NCBI RefSeq assembly: GCF_012516375.2 | Contig: NZ_CP051204.2 | Coordinates: forward strand, 1,488,001 to 1,552,000 | Length of the DNA stretch: 64,000 nt | Reading direction: 5' to 3' | Origin: Chitinophaga oryzae | GTDB taxonomy: Bacteria; Bacteroidota; Bacteroidia; Chitinophagales; Chitinophagaceae | In this document: one piece after another, positions 8,986 through 18,027 of the stretch | Layout: each line of letters opens with the position of its first letter | How positions within the stretch are numbered: position 1 is the stretch's first letter | Translations under genes and position numbers: made by a program | The notes under the pieces: model-generated | What the model was told of the DNA's origin: nothing | Database searches by the model: none | The model's input: only the letters and a program-made list of their open reading frames with translations

Positions 8986-10146
8986 ATGCATATAGACAGA
9001 AGGAATTTTCTGAAATCTTCCGGCCTTGGTATGTTGCCGGTATGTATACCATCTGTAGTAACCGAGATGGCTGTACGTAGTGCAAGCGGGGTGTTGCCGG
9101 TGAACTTTATCCGGGATGGCCTGGGATTAAGTATGACAGAGACGCTGGACAAGTTGCAGGAGATCAACCGGAAGAAGCCGATCATACCGGATTTTTACGG
9201 CAACGACGGTACGATGGAGGAGTTGTTGCAGTTATTTCAGCGGCTTACCGGCAAGGAGAAGGCGGTGTACATGCCTTCCGGTACGATGGCCAACCAGCTG
9301 GCCATCCGGGTGCTGAGCGGGGATAATACCAAGGTGTTTGTGCAGGAGACGAGCCATGTGTACCGCGATGAGGCAGATGCAGCGACGGCCTTGCATGGCA
9401 AGCGGCTGATACCGCTGGCTCCGGGGGAGGCGTATTTTACCCTGGAGGCCTTGCAGCAGTCTATCGCGTATCATGAAGAGGGGGAGCTGTTTAAGAGCGG
9501 TATTGGTGTGGTGTCTATTGAGAACCCGGTGCGGCGTTGCATGGGGAAGACGGTGCCGGTGGCGGAGCTGCGGCGTATATCCGCCTGGTGCCGGGAGAAA
9601 GGGTATAAGTTGCACCTGGACGGTGCACGGCTGCATCTGGCGGCGGCTTTTGCCGGTGTAAGCGTGAAAGAGTATGCCAGCTATTTTGATACCGTGTTTA
9701 TTTCATTGTATAAATGTGTGGGCGCTATTAACGGTGCGGTGCTTTGCGGCGATAAGGCGGTGATGGACAAGATGGAGCATCAGATCAAGATACATGGCGG
9801 GGCGTTGTACCGCAACTGGCATAACAGCGCGTTGGCGTTACATTACCTGGATGGTTTAGAGGAGCGGTTGCGGGAAACGGCGGTGCGGGCGCGGGAGCTG
9901 ATAGGGCAGCTGAACCGGTTGAAGGGGTTGAAGCTGACGCCTTTTGAGCACGGTTCCAACTGTGTGGAGATTGCTTATGGAGAGGGAGTTGATCCGGTGA
10001 AGCTGTCCAACTACCTGCGGGAGAAGCATCAGATTGTGATGCGGCGGTCTGTTGAGCAGGGGAAGTCATCGTTGAATTTTAATGAGACGTTGCTGAACAG
10101 GCCGGTGAAGGAGATTGTGGAGGCGTACCGGGAGGCGTTGAAATAG
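8986..10146 (+). CDS. Exported beta-eliminating lyase / threonine aldolase-family PLP enzyme
   Basis: 386 residues. The N-terminus has a twin-arginine-like signal (DRRNFLKSSGLGML) that cytoplasmic threonine aldolases lack. The body matches the aldolase fold: MPSGTMANQLAI (PLP phosphate region), ETSHVYRDEADA, LHLDGARLHLAAAFAG (Asp that contacts the PLP pyridine nitrogen) and ISLYKCVGAINGAVLCG (probable Schiff-base lysine). Known relatives cleave threonine to glycine and acetaldehyde or catalyse beta-elimination; the substrate here is unknown. The gene begins 12 bp after the sensor-regulator, so the two are probably co-transcribed. An exported PLP enzyme coupled to a glycan sensor is unusual. 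Its stop is followed within 4 bp by the nested repeat at 10150. Confidence 0.85.
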   Translation: MHIDRRNFLKSSGLGMLPVCIPSVVTEMAVRSASGVLPVNFIRDGLGLSMTETLDKLQEINRKKPIIPDFYGNDGTMEELLQLFQRLTGKEKAVYMPSGTMANQLAIRVLSGDNTKVFVQETSHVYRDEADAATALHGKRLIPLAPGEAYFTLEALQQSIAYHEEGELFKSGIGVVSIENPVRRCMGKTVPVAELRRISAWCREKGYKLHLDGARLHLAAAFAGVSVKEYASYFDTVFISLYKCVGAINGAVLCGDKAVMDKMEHQIKIHGGALYRNWHNSALALHYLDGLEERLRETAVRARELIGQLNRLKGLKLTPFEHGSNCVEIAYGEGVDPVKLSNYLREKHQIVMRRSVEQGKSSLNFNETLLNRPVKEIVEAYREALK

Positions 10147-10149
10147 GGT

Positions 10150-10302
10150 CACGCAAAGGCGCCAAGCAGCAAAGCGCGCAAAGATCATAAAAGCGAGCAG
10201 AGAAAGCAAAGGCGGGGAGATTACATTTGATCTCCCCGCCTTTGCTTTCTTGTTTAAACTTTAAAGATCTTTGCGTGCTTTGCTGCTTGGCGCCTTTGCG
10301 TG
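10150..10302. repeat. Nested inverted repeat (cruciform-like element) with an inner perfect hairpin
   Basis: Outer arms 10150-10186 and 10266-10302 are 37 bp each and complementary at 36 of 37 positions; the left arm opens CACGCAAAGGCGCCAAGCAG. Inside lies a perfect 21-bp hairpin (10201-10221 with 10230-10250, loop 8 nt), GC-rich towards its loop. Spacers of 14 and 15 nt separate the inner from the outer arms. The element starts 4 bp after the upstream stop codon and could end transcription. The outer arm resembles the half-copy at 34331. The same architecture with different sequence recurs at 36503-36633. Confidence 0.9.
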
Positions 10303-10552
10303 CTCATAAAACGTTTTACCTGCTTTTACGTTTTAGCGGCTTTTTAAAGACAGATTTTTGCCTTTTTCTGATACAGAATTAACATTTTCATAATAACTTT
10401 ACGCATTTTTTTGATAATTATATCGAACTAATTAAAATTTTCGAGGAAGTTTTTGTTTAGTTTTAGAAAGTTTGGCTATCTTGAACCGGAATTATGAGAT
10501 AAGCTGATTCACTTGTTATAATTGTGATGTACCTGAAATAGTATCAATCAAA
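10303..10552. other. AT-rich leader region of the ROK regulator
   Basis: No ORF is supported in this stretch. It is strongly AT-rich and contains the promoter-like pair at 10452-10483. No further repeat or RNA structure was recognised. Confidence 0.5.
10452..10483 (+). promoter_or_regulatory. Candidate Bacteroidota-type promoter of the ROK regulator
   Basis: TTTG at 10452-10455 is followed after 21 nt by TATCTTG at 10477-10483, approximating the TTTG / TAnnTTTG pattern of the primary sigma factor in Bacteroidota. The second element is imperfect. The start codon lies about 70 nt downstream. Confidence 0.35.
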
Positions 10553-11746
10553 ATGGTGTCTGACCGCCAAGAGTTATTCAAGAAGACAATACTAAAACAC
10601 CTTTACTTCAACAAGGAGTTATCCTGTACCGACTTAACACAGTTGACCGGCAGGAGTCTTCCGCATACCACGAAAGCGCTCAACGAGCTGGTGAAGGAGG
10701 GATTGGTGATAGAGTCGGGATATGCGATATCTACAGGAGGGCGCCGTCCGCAGATGTATTCTGTGCGGCAGGACTACCTGTATATATTATCTGTGGCGAT
10801 GGACCAGTTTATGACCAGTATTTGCATACTGGACATGAGCAATAACATGATCGGAGAAGAGCGGGTACTGGAGCTGGATTTATCCGCTCATCCTGACGGG
10901 ATCCCTATCCTGGGACAGGAGTTAAAAAAAGTGATAGCGCAATCCGGTATTCCCAAAGAAAAGTTTGCAGGCATTGGCATTGGTATGCCGGGTTTTGTGG
11001 ACGTAACAAAGGGCGTCAACTATTCTTTTTTTGACACGCCCGCGAAGAGCATCAATGAATATCTGGAGATAGTGACCGGGATACCGGTGAGCATTGACAA
11101 TGATTCTAGCCTGATAGCGCTGGCCGAGTGGAAGCTGGGGGAAGCCCGCCACCGTCAGCATGCGCTGGTGATCAATATCGGTTGGGGAATTGGTTTGGGG
11201 ATGGTGTTGAATGGCAGTCTTTTCCGTGGTGAAAACGGCTTTGCCGGCGAGTTCAGTCACATACCGCTGTTTACCAACAATAAGATCTGCAGTTGTGGAA
11301 AAATGGGTTGCCTGGAAACAGAGACTTCCCTTTCTGTAATAGCAGAAAAAGCGATCGCCGGAATTCAGGCCGGAAGGACCACGGTAATGAAAGGGTTGTC
11401 GATGGACAACAGGATTGCCACGTATCATCAAATTATGGACGCTGCTATCAAGGGCGACAAGTATGCTGTAGAATTATTATCAGAGGCAGGATATCACATC
11501 GGCAGGGGGATCGCTATACTGATTCACTTATTCAACCCCAAGCTGGTGATTTTAAGTGGGAGAGGCACAAAGGCCGGCAGGCTCTGGCTGGCACCGGTAC
11601 AACATGCATTAAACGAGCATTGTATTCCAAAAATCGCTGAAAATGTAGAAATAAGAACATCATCCCTGGGTTATGCTGCGGAACGATTAGGCGCTGCAGC
11701 ACTGGTTATGGAAAATTTGGATAGAGCTCAACGGAGTAAAGCGTAA
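10553..11746 (+). CDS. ROK-family transcriptional regulator (NagC/XylR type)
   Basis: 397 residues. An N-terminal winged HTH (LFKKTILKHLYFNKELSCTDLTQLTGRSLPHTTKALNEL, about 7-47, followed by a GGRRP wing) precedes a ROK domain. Sugar-kinase-like motifs are visible (GIGIGMPGFVD, IDNDSSLIALAEWKLG, VINIGWGIGLGMVLNG). The ROK zinc site is intact: a His in GEFSHIPL and CSCGKMGCLE. ROK repressors bind sugars or sugar phosphates and release operator DNA. The gene is 121 bp upstream of a SusC/SusD-like pair in the same direction and is the natural candidate to control it. The inducing sugar is not predictable. Confidence 0.92.
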   Translation: MVSDRQELFKKTILKHLYFNKELSCTDLTQLTGRSLPHTTKALNELVKEGLVIESGYAISTGGRRPQMYSVRQDYLYILSVAMDQFMTSICILDMSNNMIGEERVLELDLSAHPDGIPILGQELKKVIAQSGIPKEKFAGIGIGMPGFVDVTKGVNYSFFDTPAKSINEYLEIVTGIPVSIDNDSSLIALAEWKLGEARHRQHALVINIGWGIGLGMVLNGSLFRGENGFAGEFSHIPLFTNNKICSCGKMGCLETETSLSVIAEKAIAGIQAGRTTVMKGLSMDNRIATYHQIMDAAIKGDKYAVELLSEAGYHIGRGIAILIHLFNPKLVILSGRGTKAGRLWLAPVQHALNEHCIPKIAENVEIRTSSLGYAAERLGAAALVMENLDRAQRSKA

Positions 11747-11867
11747 GACACAAAAAAATTTTTTAGCATCAATCAAAACATAAACAGCACCATAAAGGCT
11801 GAATGAGACCTCTTGTGCTGTACAGTAACGTGTCATCATTTATTATTTAAATTCAAAATTTACCGCA

Positions 11868-14800
11868 ATGAAAAGGTGGTTAGGCTTTGCGCTGCTGGCT
11901 TGTCTGGTAGCCCTTTGCTGTCAAAGCGCTTATGCGCAGGAGAAAAAATGGGTATCCGGTACCCTGAAGGATGGCTCCGGCGCCCCTATTATCTATGCAA
12001 CAATTGTTGAAAAAGGTACTACCAACGGTACCACCTCCAACGAAAAAGGTGCTTTCCGCGTACAGGTAGCTCCCAACGCTACGCTTGTTATCACCAGCGT
12101 AGGCTTTACTAAACTGGAAGTGCCGGCCAACGGCAACCTGGACCTCGTAATGCAGGACAATTCCAAAGGGCTGAACGAAGTGGTGGTAACCGCTCTGGGC
12201 ATCAGCCGTGAAAAAAAATCACTGGGTTATTCCATGCAGGAAGTAAAAGCCAATACACTGGTAGAAGCGCATGAAACCAATATCACCAATGCGCTGACCG
12301 GCGTGGTGGCTGGTTTACAGGTAACGCGCGCCAGCGGCGGCCCTGCAGCGTCTTCCAAAATCAACCTCCGTGGCAACACCTCGCTGAACGGTAAAAACCA
12401 ACCGCTGATCGTAGTGGATGGCGTACCTATCGATAACTCCACCGGTGTTGGTAATGATGGTACCAACGATTACTGGAACCCTTCTCTCGATATGGGTAAT
12501 GGTCTCTCTGATCTGAACCCTAATGATATCGCCAGTGTGACAGTGCTGAAAGGTCCTTCTGCTGCTGCATTGTACGGTAGCCGCGCAGGAGATGGCGTTA
12601 TCCTCGTTACCACGAAAACCGGCCGGAAAAACACTGGTGTGGGCATCACTGTCTCTTCCACCGTTGGCCTGGAAACTTTCTTTACCCGGCCGGAAGCACA
12701 GAAATCTTTCGGGCAAGGTACAAACGGCGTCTTCAACGAGATTTCCGGTACCAGCTGGGGCCCGAAAATTGAAGGGCAGGAAGTGACCAACTGGGCAGGC
12801 AAGAAAGAGAATTTGCGTTATTATGACAACGTAAAAAGCTTCTATAACACAGGACTGAACCATAACGAAAACATCTCTTTTCAACAACAGTTTGATAAAA
12901 CATCTGTCTACACTTCCCTGAACTACCTGAATGATAAAAGTATGATTCCGGGAACTAAATTGTCCCGCGTGAATGTGACCAGCAGGATCTCCGGAAAGTA
13001 CGGTGCCAAAGACCGTCTGTCTACAGATTTTAAAGTACAGTACTCCAATACCAATGCTGTAAACAGACCTGCAACCGGCACCAACTCTCGCAACTACGCA
13101 ACGTTGCTTTACTCCATGCCTACTTCCATGGATATTACCCAGTTCAAAAACCCCGTGAATGAATTTGGAAAGATGGCATGGTACAGCATTGGCAATGACG
13201 TAAATCCCTACTGGGCCACAAAATATTTGCTGAACCAGGATATCCGTAACCGCTTTATCATGAACGGCGCTCTTAAATACCAGTTCACCAGCTGGTTGGA
13301 CGCTGAAGTGAAAGCTGGCGCAGACATGTATAATACCACAACAGAGAGTAAATCATACGTTGGCAGCCCAGCCGCTGTTAATGGTGGATATGGTGCCGGC
13401 AGGCTTAGTTTTTCCGAACTGAACTACAGTGCTCTGATCACCGCCAAAAAAGATAATCTGATCAACAAACTGAGTGGTAATATCAGTGTTGGCGGAAACC
13501 TGATGAAACAGAAGACTTCCAATGTAGGGTACAGCACAGGCGCGCTGGTAGTACCCAACCTGTTCGTGATCAAGAACTCAAGAGACGCGATTAGTACTAC
13601 TGACGCATTTACAGAGCAGCGTATTAACTCCCTGTACGGAACGGCAGGTTTGAATTGGGATGGTTATCTCTTCCTTGATGTTACAGCACGTAATGACTGG
13701 TCCTCTACCCTGGCCCCGGAAAACCGCTCTTTCTTCTATCCCTCCGTAAGCATGTCTTACCTGTTTACTGAGCATATCAAATCCCTGCCTTCCTGGCTGA
13801 GTTATGGTAAACTAAGAGCTTCCTACGCTGCTGTTGGTAACAGTCTGCTGCCTTACCAGCTGTATAATAACTATTTAATTGGTCAGGACCCGAACGGTCA
13901 AATCACAGCTTCCCGCGATAAAACCTACTATAATAAAGATGTAAGAAGTGAGTTGATCAAATCTCATGAGTTGGGTGCCGAATTTCGTTTTATGGATAGT
14001 CGTTTCGGACTTGATTTTACCTACTATAAATCCAACGCCACTAATCAGTTGATCGACTTACCGATGGACCCTGCCAGTGGTTATGGAAAACGTAAGATCA
14101 ACGCTGGTAACATCCAGAACAGTGGTTTTGAGATTATGGCGGATGCAAGGATTCTCAACAATCCTAAAGGTCTGATGTGGAATATCTCCGGTAACTTGTC
14201 TGTGAACCGTAACAAAATTATTGATATCGGGGAGGCGCAAGGTGTAAGCCTTTATCCGCTGGGCGGCTTCGACGCTGTTTCCATTATTGCGAAAACAGGT
14301 TCTTTGTATGGTGATATTTATGCCAACAAAGTATTAAATCGGGTAACGGATGTAAATAGCGAGTACTATGGACAACTGATACTTGAAGCCAATGGTCTTC
14401 CCAAAATTATTGATGGTGACAAATACCTGGGTAATCAGGCGGCCAAAGCACTCTTTGGTATTACCAATACCTTCTCCTACAAGAGCTTTTCACTGGGCTT
14501 CCTGGTAGATGCCCGCATTGGTGGTGAAATATATTCTGTCACCCAGCTGATGATGCAGAAGGCAGGAACAGCAGCGGTTACAGCTCCGGGCGGACAAAGA
14601 AACGATTTGGTAGTACCAGGTGTCGTTGATGCAGGGAATGGTAAGTATACACCTAATACCCGGTCTGTAACTCAACAACAATATTGGAATGCCATTACCG
14701 CCGGCAACCTGGGCGCTCCTGAAATAAACGTATATGACGCTACCAGCATTCGTCTCAGAAACGTACAGCTGAACTACAATGTGCCTAAGAGCGTATTAGG

Positions 14801-14984
14801 CCGTATGCCGGTTCAGTCAGTGAAAGTTGGCCTGTCCTGCAACAACGTATGGATGATTTCCAGCCATGTACGCGGTTTGGATCCGGAATCTGTATTCGCC
14901 ATCGGTTCCAATGCTACCGGTTTTGAAAACGGTGCGCCTCCAACCACCCGTACATTCCTGTTGAACCTTAGCCTTAGTTTCTAA
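11868..14984 (+). CDS. SusC/RagA-family TonB-dependent transporter
   Basis: 1038 residues. Signal peptide ending AYAQ, carboxypeptidase-like domain (VSGTLKDGSGAPIIYATIV, to about 110), the GLNEVVVTALGISREKKSLGYS box, a plug (NGKNQPLIVVDGVPIDN; DIASVTVLKGPSAAALYGSRAGDGVI) and a barrel ending in LNLSLSF with the terminal Phe that BAM recognises. The AALYGSRAGDGVI variant marks a SusC subgroup that typically pairs with family-2 SusD-like proteins, as here. No STN domain, so no FecR partner is expected. The likely controller is the ROK protein upstream. Substrate unknown. Confidence 0.94.
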   Translation: MKRWLGFALLACLVALCCQSAYAQEKKWVSGTLKDGSGAPIIYATIVEKGTTNGTTSNEKGAFRVQVAPNATLVITSVGFTKLEVPANGNLDLVMQDNSKGLNEVVVTALGISREKKSLGYSMQEVKANTLVEAHETNITNALTGVVAGLQVTRASGGPAASSKINLRGNTSLNGKNQPLIVVDGVPIDNSTGVGNDGTNDYWNPSLDMGNGLSDLNPNDIASVTVLKGPSAAALYGSRAGDGVILVTTKTGRKNTGVGITVSSTVGLETFFTRPEAQKSFGQGTNGVFNEISGTSWGPKIEGQEVTNWAGKKENLRYYDNVKSFYNTGLNHNENISFQQQFDKTSVYTSLNYLNDKSMIPGTKLSRVNVTSRISGKYGAKDRLSTDFKVQYSNTNAVNRPATGTNSRNYATLLYSMPTSMDITQFKNPVNEFGKMAWYSIGNDVNPYWATKYLLNQDIRNRFIMNGALKYQFTSWLDAEVKAGADMYNTTTESKSYVGSPAAVNGGYGAGRLSFSELNYSALITAKKDNLINKLSGNISVGGNLMKQKTSNVGYSTGALVVPNLFVIKNSRDAISTTDAFTEQRINSLYGTAGLNWDGYLFLDVTARNDWSSTLAPENRSFFYPSVSMSYLFTEHIKSLPSWLSYGKLRASYAAVGNSLLPYQLYNNYLIGQDPNGQITASRDKTYYNKDVRSELIKSHELGAEFRFMDSRFGLDFTYYKSNATNQLIDLPMDPASGYGKRKINAGNIQNSGFEIMADARILNNPKGLMWNISGNLSVNRNKIIDIGEAQGVSLYPLGGFDAVSIIAKTGSLYGDIYANKVLNRVTDVNSEYYGQLILEANGLPKIIDGDKYLGNQAAKALFGITNTFSYKSFSLGFLVDARIGGEIYSVTQLMMQKAGTAAVTAPGGQRNDLVVPGVVDAGNGKYTPNTRSVTQQQYWNAITAGNLGAPEINVYDATSIRLRNVQLNYNVPKSVLGRMPVQSVKVGLSCNNVWMISSHVRGLDPESVFAIGSNATGFENGAPPTTRTFLLNLSLSF

Positions 14985-15002
14985 CCATTAAATGCAACTG
15001 AC

Positions 15003-16922
15003 ATGAAAAAAATAATCATAAAATCAGGCGTAGTGCTGGCTGCTTTTTCCATGTTGCTGTCCGCCTGTAGTAAATTTGAAGAAATCAATCAGGACCCTAA
15101 GAAAGCTGGTGAAAGCCAAGTGCAGGAAGAGTTTCTTATCAATAGCTCTATCATCGCTGCCCAGATGGACCCGGATGTGGCTGAACGTTCATTTGTGCTG
15201 ATCTGGAAAGCTGCTGCTCACCAACAACTGGATGACGGTATTACTTCCGGCAATAATAATGATGGTTGGTCAGGTGCTTACTATACACAGGTATCCAGCT
15301 GGCTGACCAATATTACTGCCGCTGTTAATATGGGTGAACAAAAAATCAAGACCGGTAATATCAATGAATACACAGCGAACCTGTTGCAGGTAGCACGTAT
15401 CTGGCGTGCGTATTTACTGAGCGAGATGTCCGACAATTATGGCCCTATCGCTATACAGGGATACGCTAATGGCATCAACCCTGATTTTGCAAGCGTAAAA
15501 GATGTATATTACTTTGTCCTGTCCGAGCTGAAAGATGCCAGTGCCAAACTGAACATTAATCAATCACCTGGGGATGCGCTTTCCAAATTCGATCCTGCCT
15601 ATAGCTACGATTTCAAAAAATGGCAACGTTATGCTAACTCTCTGCGCCTGCGCCTTGCCATGCGTTTATCTGAAATAGATGGCGGTAAAGCAAAAACAGA
15701 ATTTGAAGATGCTGTGCGCGGTGATCTGATCACAGACATGAACCAGACCTTTCAGGTACAGGAAAAGGAAGGATGGAACGCGCTGAGTGGGGTAATGAGC
15801 CGTGAATGGAATGAGCAGCTGATGACCACCACCCTGGAAAATTTGTACACCGGCCTCGGTGGTATAAAAACTGCTGACCAACTCACTGACCCGGTTTACC
15901 AGCCATATATCAGGCCCGCCGACTGGGCAGGTTTGCAACTGACAGACCACTTCCCGACCACTTCCAGTGATCCGCTGGCAGGTTTCTGGTTCGATGGGCT
16001 ACCGCAATCCATTGATCCACGTGCCTATAAGGCGTTTATCCCTGCTGGTGATTTTTCTAATCCTGATTTCTCTAAATATCCATCTTACAATGAGAATGCT
16101 TGGAAGAGAACTGCCCGCGCTTTGATGAAGAACGATAGGGATACCGCCAAATTACTGGATGGCAAAATGGCCTGGAATGGTCAAACCAATGGCGACTGGG
16201 GGACTAAAGGTACGCTCAACCGCTGGTATTACTGGCCCGGCGGTGCTCCGCGTATGACACAGAGGTTCCGTGGCAGCACCAGTAAACGTATTTTCTTCGC
16301 ACCCTGGGAAACTTACTTTCTGATAGCGGAAGCAGCGGTAAGAGGCTGGAACGTGCCGATGTCCGGCAAGGCCGCCTATGAGAAAGGCATCACGCAAAAC
16401 TTTGAATACTGGGGTGTTGCTCAGTTCGCAGGCACCTATCTGACTTCTACCGATTTTAACATGGTAGGTACTTCCGTAAGCTGGGACCACACTGCTGAGC
16501 CGCCGGCTACGCACACCATGAATTTCAAAAACGGTTATACCGATGCACCAGGCACTGTTGCTATTAAATACCCGGTTAATAACCTGTATAAAAATGGATC
16601 GGTGAAAAATGACCTGCTGACCAAGATTATCACGCAGAAGTACATTGCTAATATGCCATGGCTGCCGTTGGAAGCATGGAGCGATCAGCGCAGACTTGGC
16701 CTGCCGTTCTTTGAAACACCGAACGTAGAACAGCCAATACCTGGTTTACCGGGATTGAACAACGGTAATTACATGACCAGTAACGTTAAATTTTATCCAC
16801 AGCGTATTAAGTATCCGTCTGTCATGAAAAACGCCAACAGTAAAGGCTACGACCAAGCCGTAGGTTTCCTCGGTGGCACCGAAGATGTCACCACACCGCT
16901 CTGGTGGGCTAAAAAGCCATAA
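15003..16922 (+). CDS. SusD/RagB-like outer-membrane lipoprotein (SusD-like family 2)
   Basis: 639 residues, longer than classical SusD. Lipoprotein signal with Cys 22 (MLLSACSKF), followed by FEEINQDPKKA, which is typical of the SusD-like_2 family. Further markers are LLQVARIWRAYLLSEMSDNYGPIAI (about 120-145), KWQRYANSLRLRLAMRLSEID, and APWETYFLIAEAAVRGW. It starts 18 bp after the SusC stop and is followed by a strong terminator, closing the operon. It is expected to bind the imported nutrient on the cell surface together with the SusC partner. Confidence 0.93.
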   Translation: MKKIIIKSGVVLAAFSMLLSACSKFEEINQDPKKAGESQVQEEFLINSSIIAAQMDPDVAERSFVLIWKAAAHQQLDDGITSGNNNDGWSGAYYTQVSSWLTNITAAVNMGEQKIKTGNINEYTANLLQVARIWRAYLLSEMSDNYGPIAIQGYANGINPDFASVKDVYYFVLSELKDASAKLNINQSPGDALSKFDPAYSYDFKKWQRYANSLRLRLAMRLSEIDGGKAKTEFEDAVRGDLITDMNQTFQVQEKEGWNALSGVMSREWNEQLMTTTLENLYTGLGGIKTADQLTDPVYQPYIRPADWAGLQLTDHFPTTSSDPLAGFWFDGLPQSIDPRAYKAFIPAGDFSNPDFSKYPSYNENAWKRTARALMKNDRDTAKLLDGKMAWNGQTNGDWGTKGTLNRWYYWPGGAPRMTQRFRGSTSKRIFFAPWETYFLIAEAAVRGWNVPMSGKAAYEKGITQNFEYWGVAQFAGTYLTSTDFNMVGTSVSWDHTAEPPATHTMNFKNGYTDAPGTVAIKYPVNNLYKNGSVKNDLLTKIITQKYIANMPWLPLEAWSDQRRLGLPFFETPNVEQPIPGLPGLNNGNYMTSNVKFYPQRIKYPSVMKNANSKGYDQAVGFLGGTEDVTTPLWWAKKP

Positions 16923-16947
16923 TTTTTGCTTCACCCATAATTGTCAC

Positions 16948-16987
16948 GTCAGCCGTTAATTGGAAACAATTAGCGGCTGACTTTTTT
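16948..16987 (+). terminator. Rho-independent terminator after the SusD-like gene
   Basis: A hairpin built on GTCAGCCG / CGGCTGAC, extended by an AT-rich upper stem and a short loop, is followed directly by six T. It overlaps the stop codon of the convergent LysR gene by a couple of bases. The T tract is only on the plus strand. Confidence 0.85.
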
Positions 16988-17921
16988 ATAGCGCTCCCAT
17001 TTCTTTCCGGAAGATGTCTTCCACCATTTTGATTTCTTTGGCGTAGATGGTTTTTTTGCGGGAGCCGAAGTACAGCGTGTTTTCCACTTTTACATCGCCG
17101 GCCCATACGGCTTTTACCTGGCCTGATTTGATCTCATCGCGGCAAAGGAAATCGGGGATGATCGCAAAGCCCTCGTTGCCGCTCAGGCAACGGACAATAG
17201 AGCTGATATTGGGCACGATATAGTTGGGCTTGAAGTCGATGTTCTGCCGGAGGTTCATTTTCCAGAAACGTTTGAGATGGTCCATGTCTGCGGCGGTACT
17301 GTACCATACCTGTTGTTTCAGCCAGCTTTCCACTGCGCCTATTTTCGCCGCCTTTACTTTCTCATCTTTTACATCGATCTCTTTGAGGAGTGTTTTAAGC
17401 GGTTTGATGTTGGTACGTTCGCCACATACCAGGAGGATTTTCTCGCGTGAGAAAGGTTTGAATTCGAGGTTGGTCTGTTCTCCTTTTTCCGGCGTCACGA
17501 TCAGGTCGAGCACCCCTTTATCCAGGTCGTGTATCATTTCCTGGTACAGGCCGAATTTCACGATCACGTTGAACGGCAGGGTAGAGATATATCTTTCCAG
17601 GGTGAACTGGAATGTTTCGAAGCACATACCGATGCTGATGGTAGAGCGTCCTTCACGGCTGCTGCGGTGAAATACCTGTTCCGCCATTTCCAGCCGCCCC
17701 ATCGGCTCCTGGATGAAGTTGTAGAGCACCTTGGCCCTTTCCGTAGGCACCATTTTCTTTGCAGAGCGGTCGAACAGTTTGTAGCCGGTAGCTACCTCCA
17801 GTGAGTTGAGATGCAGGCTGACGCCGGGTTGGGAGATATATAACGCCTGTGCGGCGGCTGTAAGGGTACCTTTCTCGTAGATGGTTTTAAAGGTACGCAG
17901 CCATTCCATATTTAAATTCAT
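16986..17921 (-). CDS. LysR-family transcriptional regulator
   Basis: 311 residues. N-terminal HTH at about 1-60 (MEWLRTFKTIYEKGTLTAAAQALYISQPGVSLHLNSLEVATGYKLFDR), followed by a type-2 periplasmic-binding-protein-like effector domain (LDLIVTPEKGE about 140, GFAIIPDFLCRDEIKSG about 260). It is divergent from the Old Yellow Enzyme gene with about 105 bp between them, the classical arrangement in which a LysR protein activates its neighbour. The effector is unknown; electrophiles or quinones would fit the target. Confidence 0.93.
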   Translation of the reverse strand: MNLNMEWLRTFKTIYEKGTLTAAAQALYISQPGVSLHLNSLEVATGYKLFDRSAKKMVPTERAKVLYNFIQEPMGRLEMAEQVFHRSSREGRSTISIGMCFETFQFTLERYISTLPFNVIVKFGLYQEMIHDLDKGVLDLIVTPEKGEQTNLEFKPFSREKILLVCGERTNIKPLKTLLKEIDVKDEKVKAAKIGAVESWLKQQVWYSTAADMDHLKRFWKMNLRQNIDFKPNYIVPNISSIVRCLSGNEGFAIIPDFLCRDEIKSGQVKAVWAGDVKVENTLYFGSRKKTIYAKEIKMVEDIFRKEMGAL

Positions 17922-17941
17922 GATCTATTATTTTTCTGATG

Positions 17942-17949
17942 CAAAAGTA
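17942..17949 (-). promoter_or_regulatory. Candidate -7 element of the LysR gene
   Basis: On the minus strand this reads TACTTTTG, an exact match to TAnnTTTG, 20 bp before the LysR start codon. No convincing TTTG -33 element is seen at the expected spacing, which is common for LysR-regulated or autoregulated promoters. Confidence 0.4.
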
Positions 17950-17961
17950 CAATTTATCTTA

Positions 17962-17993
17962 TTTGTGTAATGAGTTATTTCGATGGAAATTTG
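17962..17993 (+). promoter_or_regulatory. Candidate promoter of the Old Yellow Enzyme gene
   Basis: TTTG at 17962-17965, a 20-nt spacer, then GAAATTTG at 17986-17993 (seven of eight to TAnnTTTG counting the two free positions). It lies about 35 nt before the preferred ATG at 18028. The upstream in-frame ATG at 17983 would fall inside this element, which argues against that start. Confidence 0.45.
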
Positions 17994-18027
17994 TGTTGTC
18001 GAATCAGAAAACCTAAAAACGAAGACA

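Noticed and set aside
7867..8991. 374-codon minus-strand frame within the sensor-regulator
   Set aside because: It lies opposite the Y_Y_Y/HTH coding region; composition is Leu/Gln/His-rich as expected of an antisense shadow.
10150..10302. CRISPR-like array
   Set aside because: The repeats are inverted and nested, with only one pair of each; there are no regularly spaced direct repeats and no cas genes.
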